36,022 bases of DNA from Candidatus Edwardsbacteria bacterium (GTDB taxonomy: Bacteria; Edwardsbacteria; AC1; EtOH8). The notes beneath the pieces were generated by a model, which was not told the DNA's origin, did not search any database, and saw only the letters and a list, made by a program, of their open reading frames with translations. The position numbers and the translations under genes are program-made. The stretch is from contig JAHJLF010000017.1 of NCBI GenBank assembly GCA_018821925.1, positions 1 through 36,022 on the forward strand, read 5' to 3'. Shown here one piece after another: positions 1-9,379 of this stretch. Within the stretch, counting starts at the first letter, position 1, and each line of letters starts with the position of its first letter.

Positions 1-1535
1 ATTATTTTATATTTCTTATCCAATAGCGGCTGAACCGCCGGAATCAAAAATCTTTGCCCCGTCCCGCTGACCGGCTCCACCATTACCAGGTCGGCCCTCT
101 CTATGGCTCTTAATAGAGAATCCTGATCGGCAGTGAAAGGATAGCAGAAGGCCTTTCTTTCCGCTTTCAGGTAGAACAGGGTCGGCTTGCGGGACACCAC
201 GATGATGTTCTCCGGAGTATTGTTTTTGATCCATTCCGCCGCCGTAAAGAAACTGCGCCAGGCCGGATCGTAACCGGAATATTTATCCTGGGAGTAATAT
301 TTTCTTGCCTGCAGATTACTGTCGATCCTGTTCCAGTTGGCCGAGACATTTGCGGCAGCCATAACAAGTAGCATTATCACTGCCGGCCAAAGTGCCTTTC
401 TTTTGAACATGAAAGAAATAACATATTGATAGGCCTGCACCAGGTATAACAGCAGAAACGGCAGCAACGGCAGTAAAAAACGTATATCTGACCAGGCCTC
501 CGGCCACAACAGGGACATCCCCAGATATATAAGAACGAACCAATCGTAGCCTTTGGGGTTTTTGATGATCCTGACGATCAGGGCCGCTATGGCCGGGATT
601 ACCGTAAGCAGCATTATTATCACCAGGCCGCCGGACAGCCCCCAGCTATCGGCCGCCGGGAACAGCATCCGGGGCAGGACATTGGTGAAATATATTTCTA
701 TATTGGCAAAAAATCTCCGAAACAATCCTCCGGCACCCAGAAAGCCCAGCTCCGGCTGGTACGGGTCCCGCATCAGGAACTGTTCCAGATACCCGCCCGA
801 TGTCCCGTAATGGCTGTTGCGCAGGGCCCAGGGCAGGGTCAGCGCGATGCATCCGGTTATAAAGATTATTGACGCTTTGAACTTCCTCTTGAAAAGCAAA
901 TATGCAAATATTCCCAGATACAAGGCGACCCCGGTGCTGCGCAGGTAATTAGCGAAGACTGCGGACAGAATGACGCCAGCCAGCCAAAGATGCTCTCCGC
1001 TCTTTTCCCATTTTTTCAAGGTCAGAAATGTCAGCAGAATAAAAAAAGTAAATGGCAGTTCGGACAGCACCCAGTGGGTGTATTCCAGAAAATAGGGATT
1101 GAGGGCCAGCAGAAAGACCGGCGCTATGTAAAGAACTTTCTTGTCGTCCTTTATCAGAAGCCAGAAAGCCAACAGGGACAAAAGGCCCGATAGCCAGGGG
1201 ATCAGCTTGTACCAAGCATAGGGCAGTTTGAGCAATGATATCGGCGACAGCAACAGCGGGAATCCAAAGGGATACTGGGTGTGGGCTTTCCCTTCCGGGG
1301 TCCATATCTCAGTTAGTCCCTTCCCCTGTGCCAGGGATTTTGCTAACGACACATAGGCCGCATTATCGCCGCCCACGAATGGTTTGGGATCGAACATCAG
1401 CATGGAGATCAAGATGAACAGCGCCATAGCGGAGATCAGCAGCCACCGGGAATGCTTTGCCGCCCATCCCGAAAAATCAAAACCGCCTTCGGCCGTAGTT
1501 TCGTTTTGAACCGATATTTTTTTCTTTCGGCCCAT
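1..1535 (-). CDS. PMT/ArnT-like membrane glycosyltransferase, 3' end cut by the window edge
   Basis: This reading frame has no stop before base 1, so the gene runs off the left edge; 511 codons are visible. Translation starts MGRKKKISVQ. A soluble N-terminus of about 28 residues is followed by a first membrane helix and then an acidic loop GGDNAAY near residue 55. This resembles the first periplasmic loop of GT39/ArnT-type enzymes, which use polyprenyl-phosphate sugars as donors. About ten more hydrophobic segments follow, then a soluble C-terminal region (NTPENIIVVSRKP). The start ATG shares one base with the TGA of the upstream GT2 gene, so the two are probably translationally coupled. It is the last visible gene of the ugd-uxs-glycosyltransferase operon. 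The membrane transferase family is fairly secure; substrate and acceptor are unknown. Confidence 0.78.
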   Translation of the reverse strand, partial: MGRKKKISVQNETTAEGGFDFSGWAAKHSRWLLISAMALFILISMLMFDPKPFVGGDNAAYVSLAKSLAQGKGLTEIWTPEGKAHTQYPFGFPLLLSPISLLKLPYAWYKLIPWLSGLLSLLAFWLLIKDDKKVLYIAPVFLLALNPYFLEYTHWVLSELPFTFFILLTFLTLKKWEKSGEHLWLAGVILSAVFANYLRSTGVALYLGIFAYLLFKRKFKASIIFITGCIALTLPWALRNSHYGTSGGYLEQFLMRDPYQPELGFLGAGGLFRRFFANIEIYFTNVLPRMLFPAADSWGLSGGLVIIMLLTVIPAIAALIVRIIKNPKGYDWFVLIYLGMSLLWPEAWSDIRFLLPLLPFLLLYLVQAYQYVISFMFKRKALWPAVIMLLVMAAANVSANWNRIDSNLQARKYYSQDKYSGYDPAWRSFFTAAEWIKNNTPENIIVVSRKPTLFYLKAERKAFCYPFTADQDSLLRAIERADLVMVEPVSGTGQRFLIPAVQPLLDKKYKI

Positions 1536-2218
1536 CAATTTACAAACCGATATTTGATCAGGGTCCAGATGGCCGGCAGGGCGTCGTACCATTGGATCTT
1601 CTTGCCCTCACCGTAGTCCCGTCCGTCGTAGGTGATGGGCATCTCGTAGACCCTCAGCTTGCGATTCTTGAATATCTTGGCGGTGATCTCCGGCTCGATA
1701 TCAAACCTGAATGATTTGAGATTAAGGTTTTTGATCACCTCCGCCCGGAACACCTTGTAGCAGGTCTCCATATCGGTCAGCATGGTATTGTAAAGGACGT
1801 TGGTCAGGGCGGTCAGAAATTTATTGCCCAGATAATGCCAGACCATGAACACCCGGTGGGTGCCGTAGAATCTGGAGCCGTAGACCACGTCGGCCGCGCC
1901 CCGCACGATGGGCTCGATCAGCCGGGGATATTCCTCCGGCGAGTATTCCAGGTCGGCGTCCTGAATGATGACGATATCGCCGGTGCATTCCCGGATGCCG
2001 GTCCGGATCCCGGCCCCCTTGCCCAGATTGTATGGGTGGTATGATATCTTAATGCCCGGCCGGCCTTCGTATGTTTTCAGAATCTCTTTGGTTCCGTCGG
2101 TGGAATAATCGTCAACGATCACCAGCTCCTTTTCGATGGGCACCGCCAGCACCCGGGCGATGATCTTTTCGATGGTGGCCTTTTCGTTGTAGACCGGCAT
2201 GATCACGGAAAGTTTCAT
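1535..2218 (-). CDS. Glycosyltransferase family 2, polyprenyl-phosphate sugar synthase (DPM1-like)
   Basis: A 227-residue protein with the GT-A fold of GT2 enzymes that load a sugar onto polyprenyl phosphate at the cytoplasmic membrane face. Visible motifs are the N-terminal SVIMPVYNEKATIEKII, the nucleotide-binding VDDYSTDGT near residue 36, and the metal-binding region QDADLEYSPEEYP near residue 86. YGSRFYG and ETCYKVFR follow, as is usual for DPM1/DPG synthases. It has no C-terminal membrane helices, so it is the short soluble or peripheral form. The start abuts the stop of the upstream membrane glycosyltransferase (TAAATG), and its TGA overlaps the next start. Being sandwiched between two PMT-like transferases suggests it supplies their lipid-linked donor; the sugar is not determinable from sequence. 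Confidence 0.88.
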   Translation of the reverse strand: MKLSVIMPVYNEKATIEKIIARVLAVPIEKELVIVDDYSTDGTKEILKTYEGRPGIKISYHPYNLGKGAGIRTGIRECTGDIVIIQDADLEYSPEEYPRLIEPIVRGAADVVYGSRFYGTHRVFMVWHYLGNKFLTALTNVLYNTMLTDMETCYKVFRAEVIKNLNLKSFRFDIEPEITAKIFKNRKLRVYEMPITYDGRDYGEGKKIQWYDALPAIWTLIKYRFVN

Positions 2219-3799
2219 TTAAAGGGACCTTTCGTAAATGGTTATCTCGGGATAGAAATAATTCCAGTCGGCCAGCGGGTATCCCTCGAATTTTATTCCC
2301 CAGCACTGTGGTACCCGGTTGAATACCCGGCTCACCCGGTAATCTGTTTTCAGCATTTTAAAAAAATCATCCCGCACCTCGGGGGCCACCCGGCAGAAGG
2401 CGTACTGTTTGGACTCGTATTCGCTGATGATGATCAGGGGCGGATGAAAATATTCCAGCTTGGCCGGATCGTAATCCAGTCGCAGCAGGTGGTATTGGTT
2501 CTCCTCCAGGGGCGGGGTGTAGAACCAGAGCCGGCCGGCCAAACCGATAACCGAGTCCAGCGGCACGCCCTGCTTGATGTATTCCGCCGCTTCCTCCCGG
2601 GGGTCCTGGCCGGACATCACCTTTACCCAGGCCAGGCTGTTGGCCAAGGCATAGCCGGAGGTCAAAAGGATCAGTACGCCGGCTATCAATGAAAAACTGC
2701 GGTGCCTTAAATATCTCCCGGCCTTTTCCATGGCATATATGATCAGCAGTATTATCAGAGGGACTATCAGCACCATGTGCCGCATAAAGGGCGAAGCCTT
2801 GTAGCCGTAGATCAGGAAATACGGCAGGATGCCGGCCGCCAGGATCAGGCCGGTTTTATCGGGCTTTATAACCAGCGCTGACAGGGATGCCAGAAATAAT
2901 ATCCATCCGGGCCAACCCAGTGAATGCCGGCTGGTGTGCAGCCAGGGATACAGCCAGTCGGTGGCAAAATCGTTGTAAGTAAGCAGGCTGTTTATTCCGC
3001 CCTTCCACTCGCCGAAGGACAGCACCGAATACGGACATCCCAGCAGGAAGCCTGCGATCAGACAGCCGGCAAAAACCGGGATTTTGATCTGCGCCTTTTC
3101 AATTCGCTGATCACGGTTTATTATCTGCCGGATCAAAAGAACGCTAAATACAGATATAATACCCGCCAGGGCGTTGTATTTGGTGGCCACTGCTAATCCT
3201 GATACCAACCCGGCGGCCGCCCACACCCAAAGCCGCTTATCCTTGAAAGCCTTGATCACCAACCACAGCGCCAGCAGGAACCAGAATCCCACCGGACCGT
3301 CCACCGTCAGGTAGTGCGATTGTATCACCATGGTCGGCATTACGGCCGCCAGCCAGGCCCCGGCCAGGGCATAGGCCTGGTTTTTAAAGAACTCACGGCC
3401 CAGCAGATAGGTCAGCCAGATGGTCAGCACCCCCAAAGCCACGCTGAGTGACCGGGCCGTCAGCCAGATCCTGGCGACGTGATCCAGGGTTACCGTGGGC
3501 GCCTCGTCCATTATTTCCCTGGGGGAGGGGACGAAATTTACCGTTTGGGCCGCCCACCACAGCGTGCCTATCAGGTAGTAGTGAAAGGTGGGGTTGACAA
3601 AATAATGCGGGTTGAGGCCGTCTTCCGAAGCGGACATTTTTATCAGGGTAGTAAAGGCCACGCTTTCATCGGGATGATAGGCTTTCCAGTAAGGCGCCCG
3701 GGGGATCCCCCAGTTCAGGCCGTCCACCCTCAGCAACAGTCCGTTTAGCAGAATCAATCCCAAAAGAAGATATGGAAGAACCTTTTTGTTTATCAGCAT
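2219..3799 (-). CDS. PMT/ArnT-like membrane glycosyltransferase (GT39 type)
   Basis: A 526-residue polytopic membrane protein. A first helix (residues about 7-25) is followed by the loop AYHPDESVAFTTL near residue 41, whose Asp-Glu pair matches the catalytic or metal-site acidic residues of the GT39/PMT and ArnT families. About ten hydrophobic segments follow, then a C-terminal soluble domain of about 120 residues (DSVIGLAGRLWFYTPP onward). Family members transfer sugar or aminosugar from polyprenyl phosphate to a protein or glycolipid on the outer face of the inner membrane. The gene starts 15 nt after uxs and ends directly against the GT2 start. It shares the general architecture of the partial transferase further downstream. 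The acceptor cannot be predicted. Confidence 0.82.
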   Translation of the reverse strand: MLINKKVLPYLLLGLILLNGLLLRVDGLNWGIPRAPYWKAYHPDESVAFTTLIKMSASEDGLNPHYFVNPTFHYYLIGTLWWAAQTVNFVPSPREIMDEAPTVTLDHVARIWLTARSLSVALGVLTIWLTYLLGREFFKNQAYALAGAWLAAVMPTMVIQSHYLTVDGPVGFWFLLALWLVIKAFKDKRLWVWAAAGLVSGLAVATKYNALAGIISVFSVLLIRQIINRDQRIEKAQIKIPVFAGCLIAGFLLGCPYSVLSFGEWKGGINSLLTYNDFATDWLYPWLHTSRHSLGWPGWILFLASLSALVIKPDKTGLILAAGILPYFLIYGYKASPFMRHMVLIVPLIILLIIYAMEKAGRYLRHRSFSLIAGVLILLTSGYALANSLAWVKVMSGQDPREEAAEYIKQGVPLDSVIGLAGRLWFYTPPLEENQYHLLRLDYDPAKLEYFHPPLIIISEYESKQYAFCRVAPEVRDDFFKMLKTDYRVSRVFNRVPQCWGIKFEGYPLADWNYFYPEITIYERSL

Positions 3800-3814
3800 C
3801 CCGCCTGCTATTGT

Positions 3815-4744
3815 TTATTTTTTTGCCGCGAACCAGTCGATGGTCTTTTTGATGCCTTCCTCGAAGCCGATCACCGGCTCCCAGTTCAGCATCTTCTTGG
3901 CCCGGCTGATATCGGGCCGCCGCACTTTGGGATCGTCGGCCGGCAACGGCTTGTGCTCGATGGAGGATTTTGTTCCGGTATATTCTTTGATGGCCCGGGC
4001 GAATTCCAGAATGGACATCTCGTGAGGGTTGCCCAGATTTATGGGCTGGTGCTCGGTTGACTTCATGCTCAGGTAGATGCCCTCTATCAGGTCCGAGGCA
4101 TAACAGAAACTGCGGGTCTGGCTGCCGTCCCCGAACACGGTCAGGGGACGGTTGTTTTGGGCCTGGTCGATCAGGGTGGGAACCACCCGCCCGTCGTCCA
4201 GCCGCATCCGCGGCCCGTAGGTGTTGAATATCCGCACGATCCGGGTGTCGATATTCCTATAGCGGTGATAGGCCATGGTCAGGGCCTCGGCGTAGCGCTT
4301 GGACTCGTCGTAGACGCTGCGCGGCCCGATGGGATTGACGTTGCCCCAGTATTCCTCGCTCTGGGGGTGCACCAGTGGATCGCCGTAGACCTCTGAAGTG
4401 GAGGTCAGCAGGAACCCGGCCTGCTTTTCCCTGGCCAGTTCCAAAAGATTATGAACGCCGTAGGACCCCACCAGCAGGATATCCATGGGGATCTTCACAA
4501 AATCTATCGGGCTGGCCGGAGAGGCCAGATCGAAGATGAACTCTATCTTGCCTTCTACCTTGAAAGGCTTGGTGATATCCTGTTCCATGAAAAAGAAATC
4601 AGTGCGGTCCTTTAGATGGCTGATATTCTCCAGACTCCCGGTGATCAGATTGTCCACGGCAATAACCTGATGACCATCAGCCAGCAACCTGTCGCACAAA
4701 TGGGAGCCCAAAAAGCCGGCTCCCCCGGCCACCAGCATCCTCAT
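3815..4744 (-). CDS. uxs: UDP-glucuronate decarboxylase (UDP-xylose synthase)
   Basis: A 309-residue extended short-chain dehydrogenase. The N-terminal Rossmann motif is GGAGFLGSH (residues 7-15). UXS-type signatures follow: [49 protein letters not shown] (catalytic Tyr and Lys in YDESK) and [10 protein letters not shown]. It converts UDP-glucuronate to UDP-xylose using bound NAD. The ATG overlaps the TGA of ugd by 4 nt (ATGA), so the two enzymes are probably made together and form a two-step route from UDP-glucose. Length fits soluble bacterial UXS. A related decarboxylase/epimerase of the same clade is possible, but the SEVYGDP and YWG motifs favour UXS. Confidence 0.9.
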   Translation of the reverse strand: MRMLVAGGAGFLGSHLCDRLLADGHQVIAVDNLITGSLENISHLKDRTDFFFMEQDITKPFKVEGKIEFIFDLASPASPIDFVKIPMDILLVGSYGVHNLLELAREKQAGFLLTSTSEVYGDPLVHPQSEEYWGNVNPIGPRSVYDESKRYAEALTMAYHRYRNIDTRIVRIFNTYGPRMRLDDGRVVPTLIDQAQNNRPLTVFGDGSQTRSFCYASDLIEGIYLSMKSTEHQPINLGNPHEMSILEFARAIKEYTGTKSSIEHKPLPADDPKVRRPDISRAKKMLNWEPVIGFEEGIKKTIDWFAAKK

Positions 4745-6024
4745 CGGCCGATGCCCTGGTAGATGAACCCCAGCTCTTTCATTTTTGCCGGGTCGAAGAT
4801 ATTCCGACCGTCGGCGATGGCCGGAACTTTCAGCAGCGATTTGATCCTGACCAGGTCAAGTTTTTTGAATTCGTCCCACTCGGTGACGATGACCAGGCAG
4901 TCGGCATCCTGGGCCACGTCATATGGATTATCGCAATACTGAACGTCCTTCAGCACCTGCCGGGCCCGGTCCATGGACACCGGATCGTAGGCCTTGATCT
5001 TGGCTCCGTCCTTCTGCAGGGCTTCTATGATATCGATGGACGGCGCGAATCGCATATCGTCGGTGTTGGGCTTGAAAGCCAGCCCCAATATGCCGATGGT
5101 CTTGCCGGAGATGTTCCACACCAACTCCTCGATCTTCTTGACGAATAAATTCTTTTGATCCTCGTTGATCTCCTCCACCGCCTTCAGTAGTTTGAAATCA
5201 TAGCCCAGTTTTTCCGAGATCCGGATGAAGGCCTGCAGATCCTTGGGAAAGCAGAAGCCACCAAAGCCTATCCCGGCGTTCAAAAAGCTTCGGCCGATCC
5301 GCCGGTCCAGCCCCATGCCCTCGGCCACCTGCTCCACGTTGGCCCCGGATTTTTCGCAGATCACCGAAACCGCGTTGATGAAGGAGATCTTCATGGCCAG
5401 GAAGGAATTGGAGGCGTGTTTGATCAGCTCCGAGCTCTGGATGTCGGTGGCCACGATGGGACAGCCCAGCGGAGAATAGAGTTCCAGCAGCATTTTTCTG
5501 GCCCTCTCGGAATCGGTGCCGAACACTACCCGGTCGGGCTTCAGGGAATCCTCGATGGCGGTGCCCTCCCTTAAAAATTCCGGATTGGAGGCCACATCGA
5601 ACTCCACTTTGTTTATGTTGTTGACCGCCATGGTCTGTTTGACCCGGTCGCCGGTCTGCACCGGCACGGTGGATTTCTCCACCACCAGTTTATATGATTT
5701 CATCCGGCGGGCCACAGTGGCGGCCACGGTCTCCACTGCCGAAAGGTCGGCCTCCCCGTTGGCCCGGGGCGGGGTGCCCACCGCAATGAAGATGATATCG
5801 GACTTATCGGTAGCTTCCTCGATGGAGGTGCTGAACTCCAGACGCTGAAGATTCTTGTCCATCAGCTCCTTCAATCCCGGCTCGTAAATCGGGATCTGGC
5901 CCTTCTTCAGCATCTCGATCTTAGCGGCATCGTTGTCCACGCATATCACCTGATGCCCCCATTCGGCGAAACAAACCCCCGACACCAGGCCCACGTAGCC
6001 GGTGCCTACCACTGCCAGCTTCAT
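4741..6024 (-). CDS. ugd: UDP-glucose 6-dehydrogenase
   Basis: 427 residues, the usual length for bacterial Ugd. The N-terminal NAD-binding fold starts [23 protein letters not shown]. Also visible are the central [12 protein letters not shown], the domain linker [15 protein letters not shown], and the catalytic cysteine in [14 protein letters not shown] near residue 260. The C-terminal UDP-binding domain has [16 protein letters not shown]. The enzyme oxidises UDP-glucose to UDP-glucuronate with two NAD. It overlaps the upstream diguanylate-cyclase-like gene by 4 nt and the downstream uxs gene by 4 nt. Its likely role is to feed UDP-GlcA to UXS for envelope polysaccharide or glycoprotein synthesis. 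Confidence 0.96.
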   Translation of the reverse strand: MKLAVVGTGYVGLVSGVCFAEWGHQVICVDNDAAKIEMLKKGQIPIYEPGLKELMDKNLQRLEFSTSIEEATDKSDIIFIAVGTPPRANGEADLSAVETVAATVARRMKSYKLVVEKSTVPVQTGDRVKQTMAVNNINKVEFDVASNPEFLREGTAIEDSLKPDRVVFGTDSERARKMLLELYSPLGCPIVATDIQSSELIKHASNSFLAMKISFINAVSVICEKSGANVEQVAEGMGLDRRIGRSFLNAGIGFGGFCFPKDLQAFIRISEKLGYDFKLLKAVEEINEDQKNLFVKKIEELVWNISGKTIGILGLAFKPNTDDMRFAPSIDIIEALQKDGAKIKAYDPVSMDRARQVLKDVQYCDNPYDVAQDADCLVIVTEWDEFKKLDLVRIKSLLKVPAIADGRNIFDPAKMKELGFIYQGIGR

Positions 6025-7643
6025 TCTTCTCTCCTGTTGATTATTATTTTATCATCCTGCCAGAAAGCCACCTGATTCTTCCCCTTCTCCTTGGCGTGAT
6101 ACATGGCCTGATCGGCCTTTTCTATCAGGGTCCGGTACTCCTGCCCGTCAGCGGGGCAGCTCACCACCCCGATGCTGGCGGAAAGCTGCTTGCCCCCAGG
6201 CTTTCTTTCGGCAAATTCAGTGCTGTATATGCTATGTCTTATATTCTCGGCCTTCTCTACCGCTGTTTTATTTTCTATGCCTGGCAGGATCACAGCGAAT
6301 TCGTCTCCGCCGTAGCGGAAATAAACCGCCTCCTCCATCCCCACCGCCGACTTAAGTATTTCTCCCAGGCGTTTCAATATCTCGCTGCCCTTAAGATGGC
6401 CGAAATTATCGTTGTATTGCTTGAAGAAATCCAGATCTAACCAGATCAGGGAAACCATGGCCTGCTTCTTTTGGCAGTGCTCCAGCCGGCGGCCGAATTC
6501 ATCTATGAAGTAACGGTAGTTGTGAAGCCCGGTCAGTCCGTCGGTGGTGGCCTCCTTCTCCTTCTCCTCCATGATGCCGGCATTCTCCAGGGCCACCGCG
6601 GTATAGCTGGCCACCAGCGTCATGGCCGAAAGCTCGCTCTGGCTGAACTTGCGGTTGGCCCTGACCTCGGAGATGTTTATCACACCGATCCGCCTGTCGC
6701 GGATTATCAGCGGGACCACCAGCATGGAGCGAATCCGGTTATGGTAGTTCTTGGGCGAGGGAACGAACAGCGGCTCCTTGCTGGTGTCCGGCACGTTGAG
6801 CGGCTGGCCGGTCCTTAGCACCTCGCCGGCGATGCCCTGGTCGCTCCTCAGCCTCAGCTTGCCCACCGCCCCGGCCCGGATGCCCCGCGAGGCTCTTAAG
6901 ACCAGCTCATTGGAGTCGTGGTCTAAAAGAAGTATGGAGCAGCGGTCGGCCTGCAGCAGGTCCTGCACCGCATCCAGCGTCAGGTTCAGGGTCTCTTCGA
7001 TGTTGCGGGACGAGGACAGCAGGGCGCCCATCCCGAACAGGGCGGCCGACTGGATGTCGGATGCCGTCCTGGTCCATTCGTCGGCGATCTGGCTGAGCTC
7101 CTGGTTTCGCAGCCGCCATTTCTTCTGCTGGTCGGATAGCAGGCCGGCCCAGAAGGCGGTCAGCGATAGCAGCCCGATCTTGAACAGCAGGTCGTATAAA
7201 AAGTACTGGTCCCAGCTTAGTTCGCCCCTCCATATCAGGGCCAGAAAATACATCCCCGAGGCCAGGACGGTGACATTCAGGGCCGCCTGCCGGTTGCCGG
7301 AGACCGCCGCCATGAATATCGCCAGATAATAGAGATAGAAGAACTGGCTTTGGGCCCCCAGGGTAAAAGCGATCAGCAGGCTGGCGAATACCAGATCGAA
7401 CACCAGGCTCAGCCAGAAGGCCCTCAGGAATTTGAGCACCCTTCTTCCGGCAAAGAACACCAGCAGATTGTACAGGGCCGCCAGGCCCAGGGTCAGATAC
7501 AGGCCCAAATAATGCCCGGCCAGATCCTGGGGCCGCAGGGTCACCAGCAGCAGGGCCAGGAACAGCACCGCCCACCTGACCCAGCTGGTTATCCGCTCCT
7601 CAAAGGAGATGATGTGTATGGCTCTTTTGGCTCGGTTCGGCAT
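6021..7643 (-). CDS. Membrane GAF-GGDEF diguanylate cyclase
   Basis: 540 residues. The N-terminal 165 or so residues hold about five membrane segments. A GAF-like sensor domain spans roughly 200-350 (LQADRCSILLLDHDSN, GIAGEVLRTGQPLNVPD), and a GGDEF domain roughly 365-530 (DGLTGLHNYRYF, IWLDLDFFKQYNDNFGH, RYGGDEFAVILPG). The intact GGDEF signature predicts synthesis of c-di-GMP from two GTP. The inhibitory RxxD site is absent: MEEA occupies its place. It starts directly after the flavoprotein stop (TAAATG) and overlaps ugd by 4 nt, so it is a translationally coupled part of a nucleotide-sugar operon. The ligand of the GAF or membrane sensor is unknown. Confidence 0.92.
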   Translation of the reverse strand: MPNRAKRAIHIISFEERITSWVRWAVLFLALLLVTLRPQDLAGHYLGLYLTLGLAALYNLLVFFAGRRVLKFLRAFWLSLVFDLVFASLLIAFTLGAQSQFFYLYYLAIFMAAVSGNRQAALNVTVLASGMYFLALIWRGELSWDQYFLYDLLFKIGLLSLTAFWAGLLSDQQKKWRLRNQELSQIADEWTRTASDIQSAALFGMGALLSSSRNIEETLNLTLDAVQDLLQADRCSILLLDHDSNELVLRASRGIRAGAVGKLRLRSDQGIAGEVLRTGQPLNVPDTSKEPLFVPSPKNYHNRIRSMLVVPLIIRDRRIGVINISEVRANRKFSQSELSAMTLVASYTAVALENAGIMEEKEKEATTDGLTGLHNYRYFIDEFGRRLEHCQKKQAMVSLIWLDLDFFKQYNDNFGHLKGSEILKRLGEILKSAVGMEEAVYFRYGGDEFAVILPGIENKTAVEKAENIRHSIYSTEFAERKPGGKQLSASIGVVSCPADGQEYRTLIEKADQAMYHAKEKGKNQVAFWQDDKIIINRREE

Positions 7644-8891
7644 TTATTTTTCCCCTGCGCTTTTGCCTGCCAGGAACCCGGTGGACCAGGCTATCTGCAG
7701 GTTGTACCCGCCGCAGGGCCCGTCCAGGTCCAGGATCTCTCCGCAGAAATATAATCCCTTGGCCTTTTTGGATTCCATGGTGGCCTGATCTATCTGGTCC
7801 GGGTCCACCCCGCCGGCCGTCACCACCGCTTCGTCGAAGCCCCGCAAGGATGTCACCGTAAAGCGGATATTCTTTAAAAGGGCGATGATCTTTTTGCGCT
7901 GCCCGGCGTTCAACTGGTTGACCCTCAGGTCTTCGCTTATCCCGCACAGTGCTATGAATACCGGGATCAGCTTGGCCGGCAGATATTCCTTGATGAATAT
8001 CTTGAAGGTCTTTTTGCCCGATTCAACAATCTCCCTTTGCAGCCGCCTATTTAAAGTCTCTTCATCCAATGCCGGCTTCAGATCCAGCCGGCAGTCCACC
8101 GGGCCGTCATCCAGCCATGGCCCGATCGTCCGGCTGGCATCCAGCACTATCGGGCCGGAGATGCCGTAATGGGTGAACAGCATCTCCCCGAAATATTTTA
8201 TTTTTTTTGAGCCGCGGGCAAAGGTCAGTTCCGCATTCTTGAGGCTTAAGCCCTGCAGTTCTTTTACGAAATCCTCTTTGACATTGAGTGGCACATCCGA
8301 TGGCTTCACCGGAATGACCGTATGCCCCAGGGCGGAAGCCCAGGAATACCCATCGCCGGTGGAGCCGGTGCCGGAATAGGACCTGCCCCCGGTGGCGATG
8401 ATCAACCTGTTCAACCGGTAAGCCTCGGCTCCGGCCGTGACGCTGAACCCCTGGCGTTCCTTGATGATGCCGGTAACCCGGGCATTGGTGACCACCCGCA
8501 CTTTTCCCGAGTCCAGATACCTCTCCAGGGCCTCCAGCACATCGCGGGAGCTGTCGCTCTCCGGGAAGTAGCGCCCGCCCCGTTCCAGCTTGGTCTTAAG
8601 GCCCAGCTCCTCGAAGAACTTTAAGGTGGATTCAAAACCGAATCGGGTCAGCGGGCCGAACAGGAAACGGGCCATGGGACCGCAGTCAGCGATGAATTTC
8701 TTTACTTCCAGGTTATTGGTGATGTTGCAGCGTCCCTGGCCGGTGATCAGCAGTTTTTTGCCCAGGGAAGGCATTTTTTCCAATAGAACAACAGACGATC
8801 CGCCTTTGGCTGCCGTTCCGGCCGCCATCATGCCTGCAGGACCACCGCCGATGACTATTACATCTATTTTTGTTTTTTCCGACGTAGCGAT
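7644..8891 (-). CDS. BaiN/HI0933-like NAD(P)/FAD-dependent oxidoreductase, probable non-canonical start
   Basis: A flavoprotein of the HI0933/BaiN family (about 400 residues). Visible motifs are the dinucleotide-binding VIVIGGGPAGMMAAGTAA, the family signature LGKKLLITGQGRCNITNN, RGGRYFPESDSS, and a C-terminal FAD motif CGEILDLDGPCGGYNLQIAWSTG. Family members reduce flavin-accessible substrates; the physiological substrate is usually unknown. The first ATG (8831) lies inside the glycine-rich motif and cannot be the start. No in-frame ATG, GTG or TTG lies between it and the upstream TGA at 8948-8946. I chose ATC at 8891 because AAGG lies 8 nt upstream; ATT (8897) or ATA (8867) are alternatives. 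It heads the operon and abuts the GGDEF gene. Family confident, start tentative. Confidence 0.85.
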   Translation of the reverse strand: MATSEKTKIDVIVIGGGPAGMMAAGTAAKGGSSVVLLEKMPSLGKKLLITGQGRCNITNNLEVKKFIADCGPMARFLFGPLTRFGFESTLKFFEELGLKTKLERGGRYFPESDSSRDVLEALERYLDSGKVRVVTNARVTGIIKERQGFSVTAGAEAYRLNRLIIATGGRSYSGTGSTGDGYSWASALGHTVIPVKPSDVPLNVKEDFVKELQGLSLKNAELTFARGSKKIKYFGEMLFTHYGISGPIVLDASRTIGPWLDDGPVDCRLDLKPALDEETLNRRLQREIVESGKKTFKIFIKEYLPAKLIPVFIALCGISEDLRVNQLNAGQRKKIIALLKNIRFTVTSLRGFDEAVVTAGGVDPDQIDQATMESKKAKGLYFCGEILDLDGPCGGYNLQIAWSTGFLAGKSAGEK

Positions 8892-8920
8892 AAAAATGAC
8901 CTTATTAGTGTATCTACAAT

Positions 8921-8949
8921 AACTTACATAATACCAAATTTTATGTCAA
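8921..8949 (-). promoter_or_regulatory. Sigma70-type promoter for the flavoprotein-GGDEF-ugd-uxs-GT operon
   Basis: On the minus strand a perfect -35 TTGACA (8949-8944) is followed after 17 nt by TAAGTT (8926-8921). Transcription would begin near 8914, leaving a short leader before the proposed start region at 8897-8889. It is the only good promoter seen upstream of the seven-gene run. Confidence 0.55.
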
Positions 8950-9093
8950 CTTTGCAATATATTTATGAAAAATATTTAATTTTTATGGGACGCCACTTTT
9001 TTGCCACAGAGGCACAAAGGCACAAAGATTTTTAGGTTAGCCAGTCATTGCGAGAAAACAGCATGCTTGGCAAACGAAGCAATCCAGGTCCCT

Positions 9094-9166
9094 TCCCCTC
9101 TAAAAAGAGGGGATTAAGAGCCTGCACTGAGGTTTGCCAGTATTGCCCTTTCGAAGTGGGTGTGTC
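9094..9166. repeat. Hairpin-plus-tag module 1
   Basis: A perfect hairpin with 8-bp arms TCCCCTCT/AGAGGGGA and AAAA loop (9094-9113) is followed after 3 nt by the tag AGAGCCTGCACTGA (9117-9130). It is then followed by AGTATTGCCCTT-TCGAAGTGGGTGTGTC (9139-9166). Module 3 has the same three parts. Confidence 0.8.
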
Positions 9167-9172
9167 CGGTTT

Positions 9173-9214
9173 CCCCGCTATCCACAGAGATAGGGGATAC
9201 AGGGCCTGCACTGA
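9173..9214. repeat. Hairpin-plus-tag module 2
   Basis: An imperfect hairpin with arms CCCC-(GC)-TATC and GATAGGGG (9173-9196) is followed after 4 nt by the tag AGGGCCTGCACTGA (9201-9214), one base different from module 1. The hairpin sequence itself is unrelated to module 1 apart from the C-run/G-run arms. Confidence 0.65.
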
Positions 9215-9295
9215 GATTTACACCTTGAATGACTTTCGAAGCGAAACAACCCACAATTGTCATTCCCGAGTAATCGGGAATCCAGGGTACTGCCT

Positions 9296-9369
9296 TCCCC
9301 TCTAAAAAGAGGGGAACGAGAGCCTGCACTGAGGTTAACAAGTATTGCCCTTTCTGAAGTGGGTGTGTC
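9296..9369. repeat. Hairpin-plus-tag module 3
   Basis: The same hairpin as module 1 (9296-9315), with the identical 14-nt tag AGAGCCTGCACTGA at 9319-9332. The shared trailer follows at 9341-9369 with a 1-nt insertion (TTTCTGAAGTGGGTGTGTC). Confidence 0.8.
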
Positions 9370-9379
9370 ATAAACCGAC

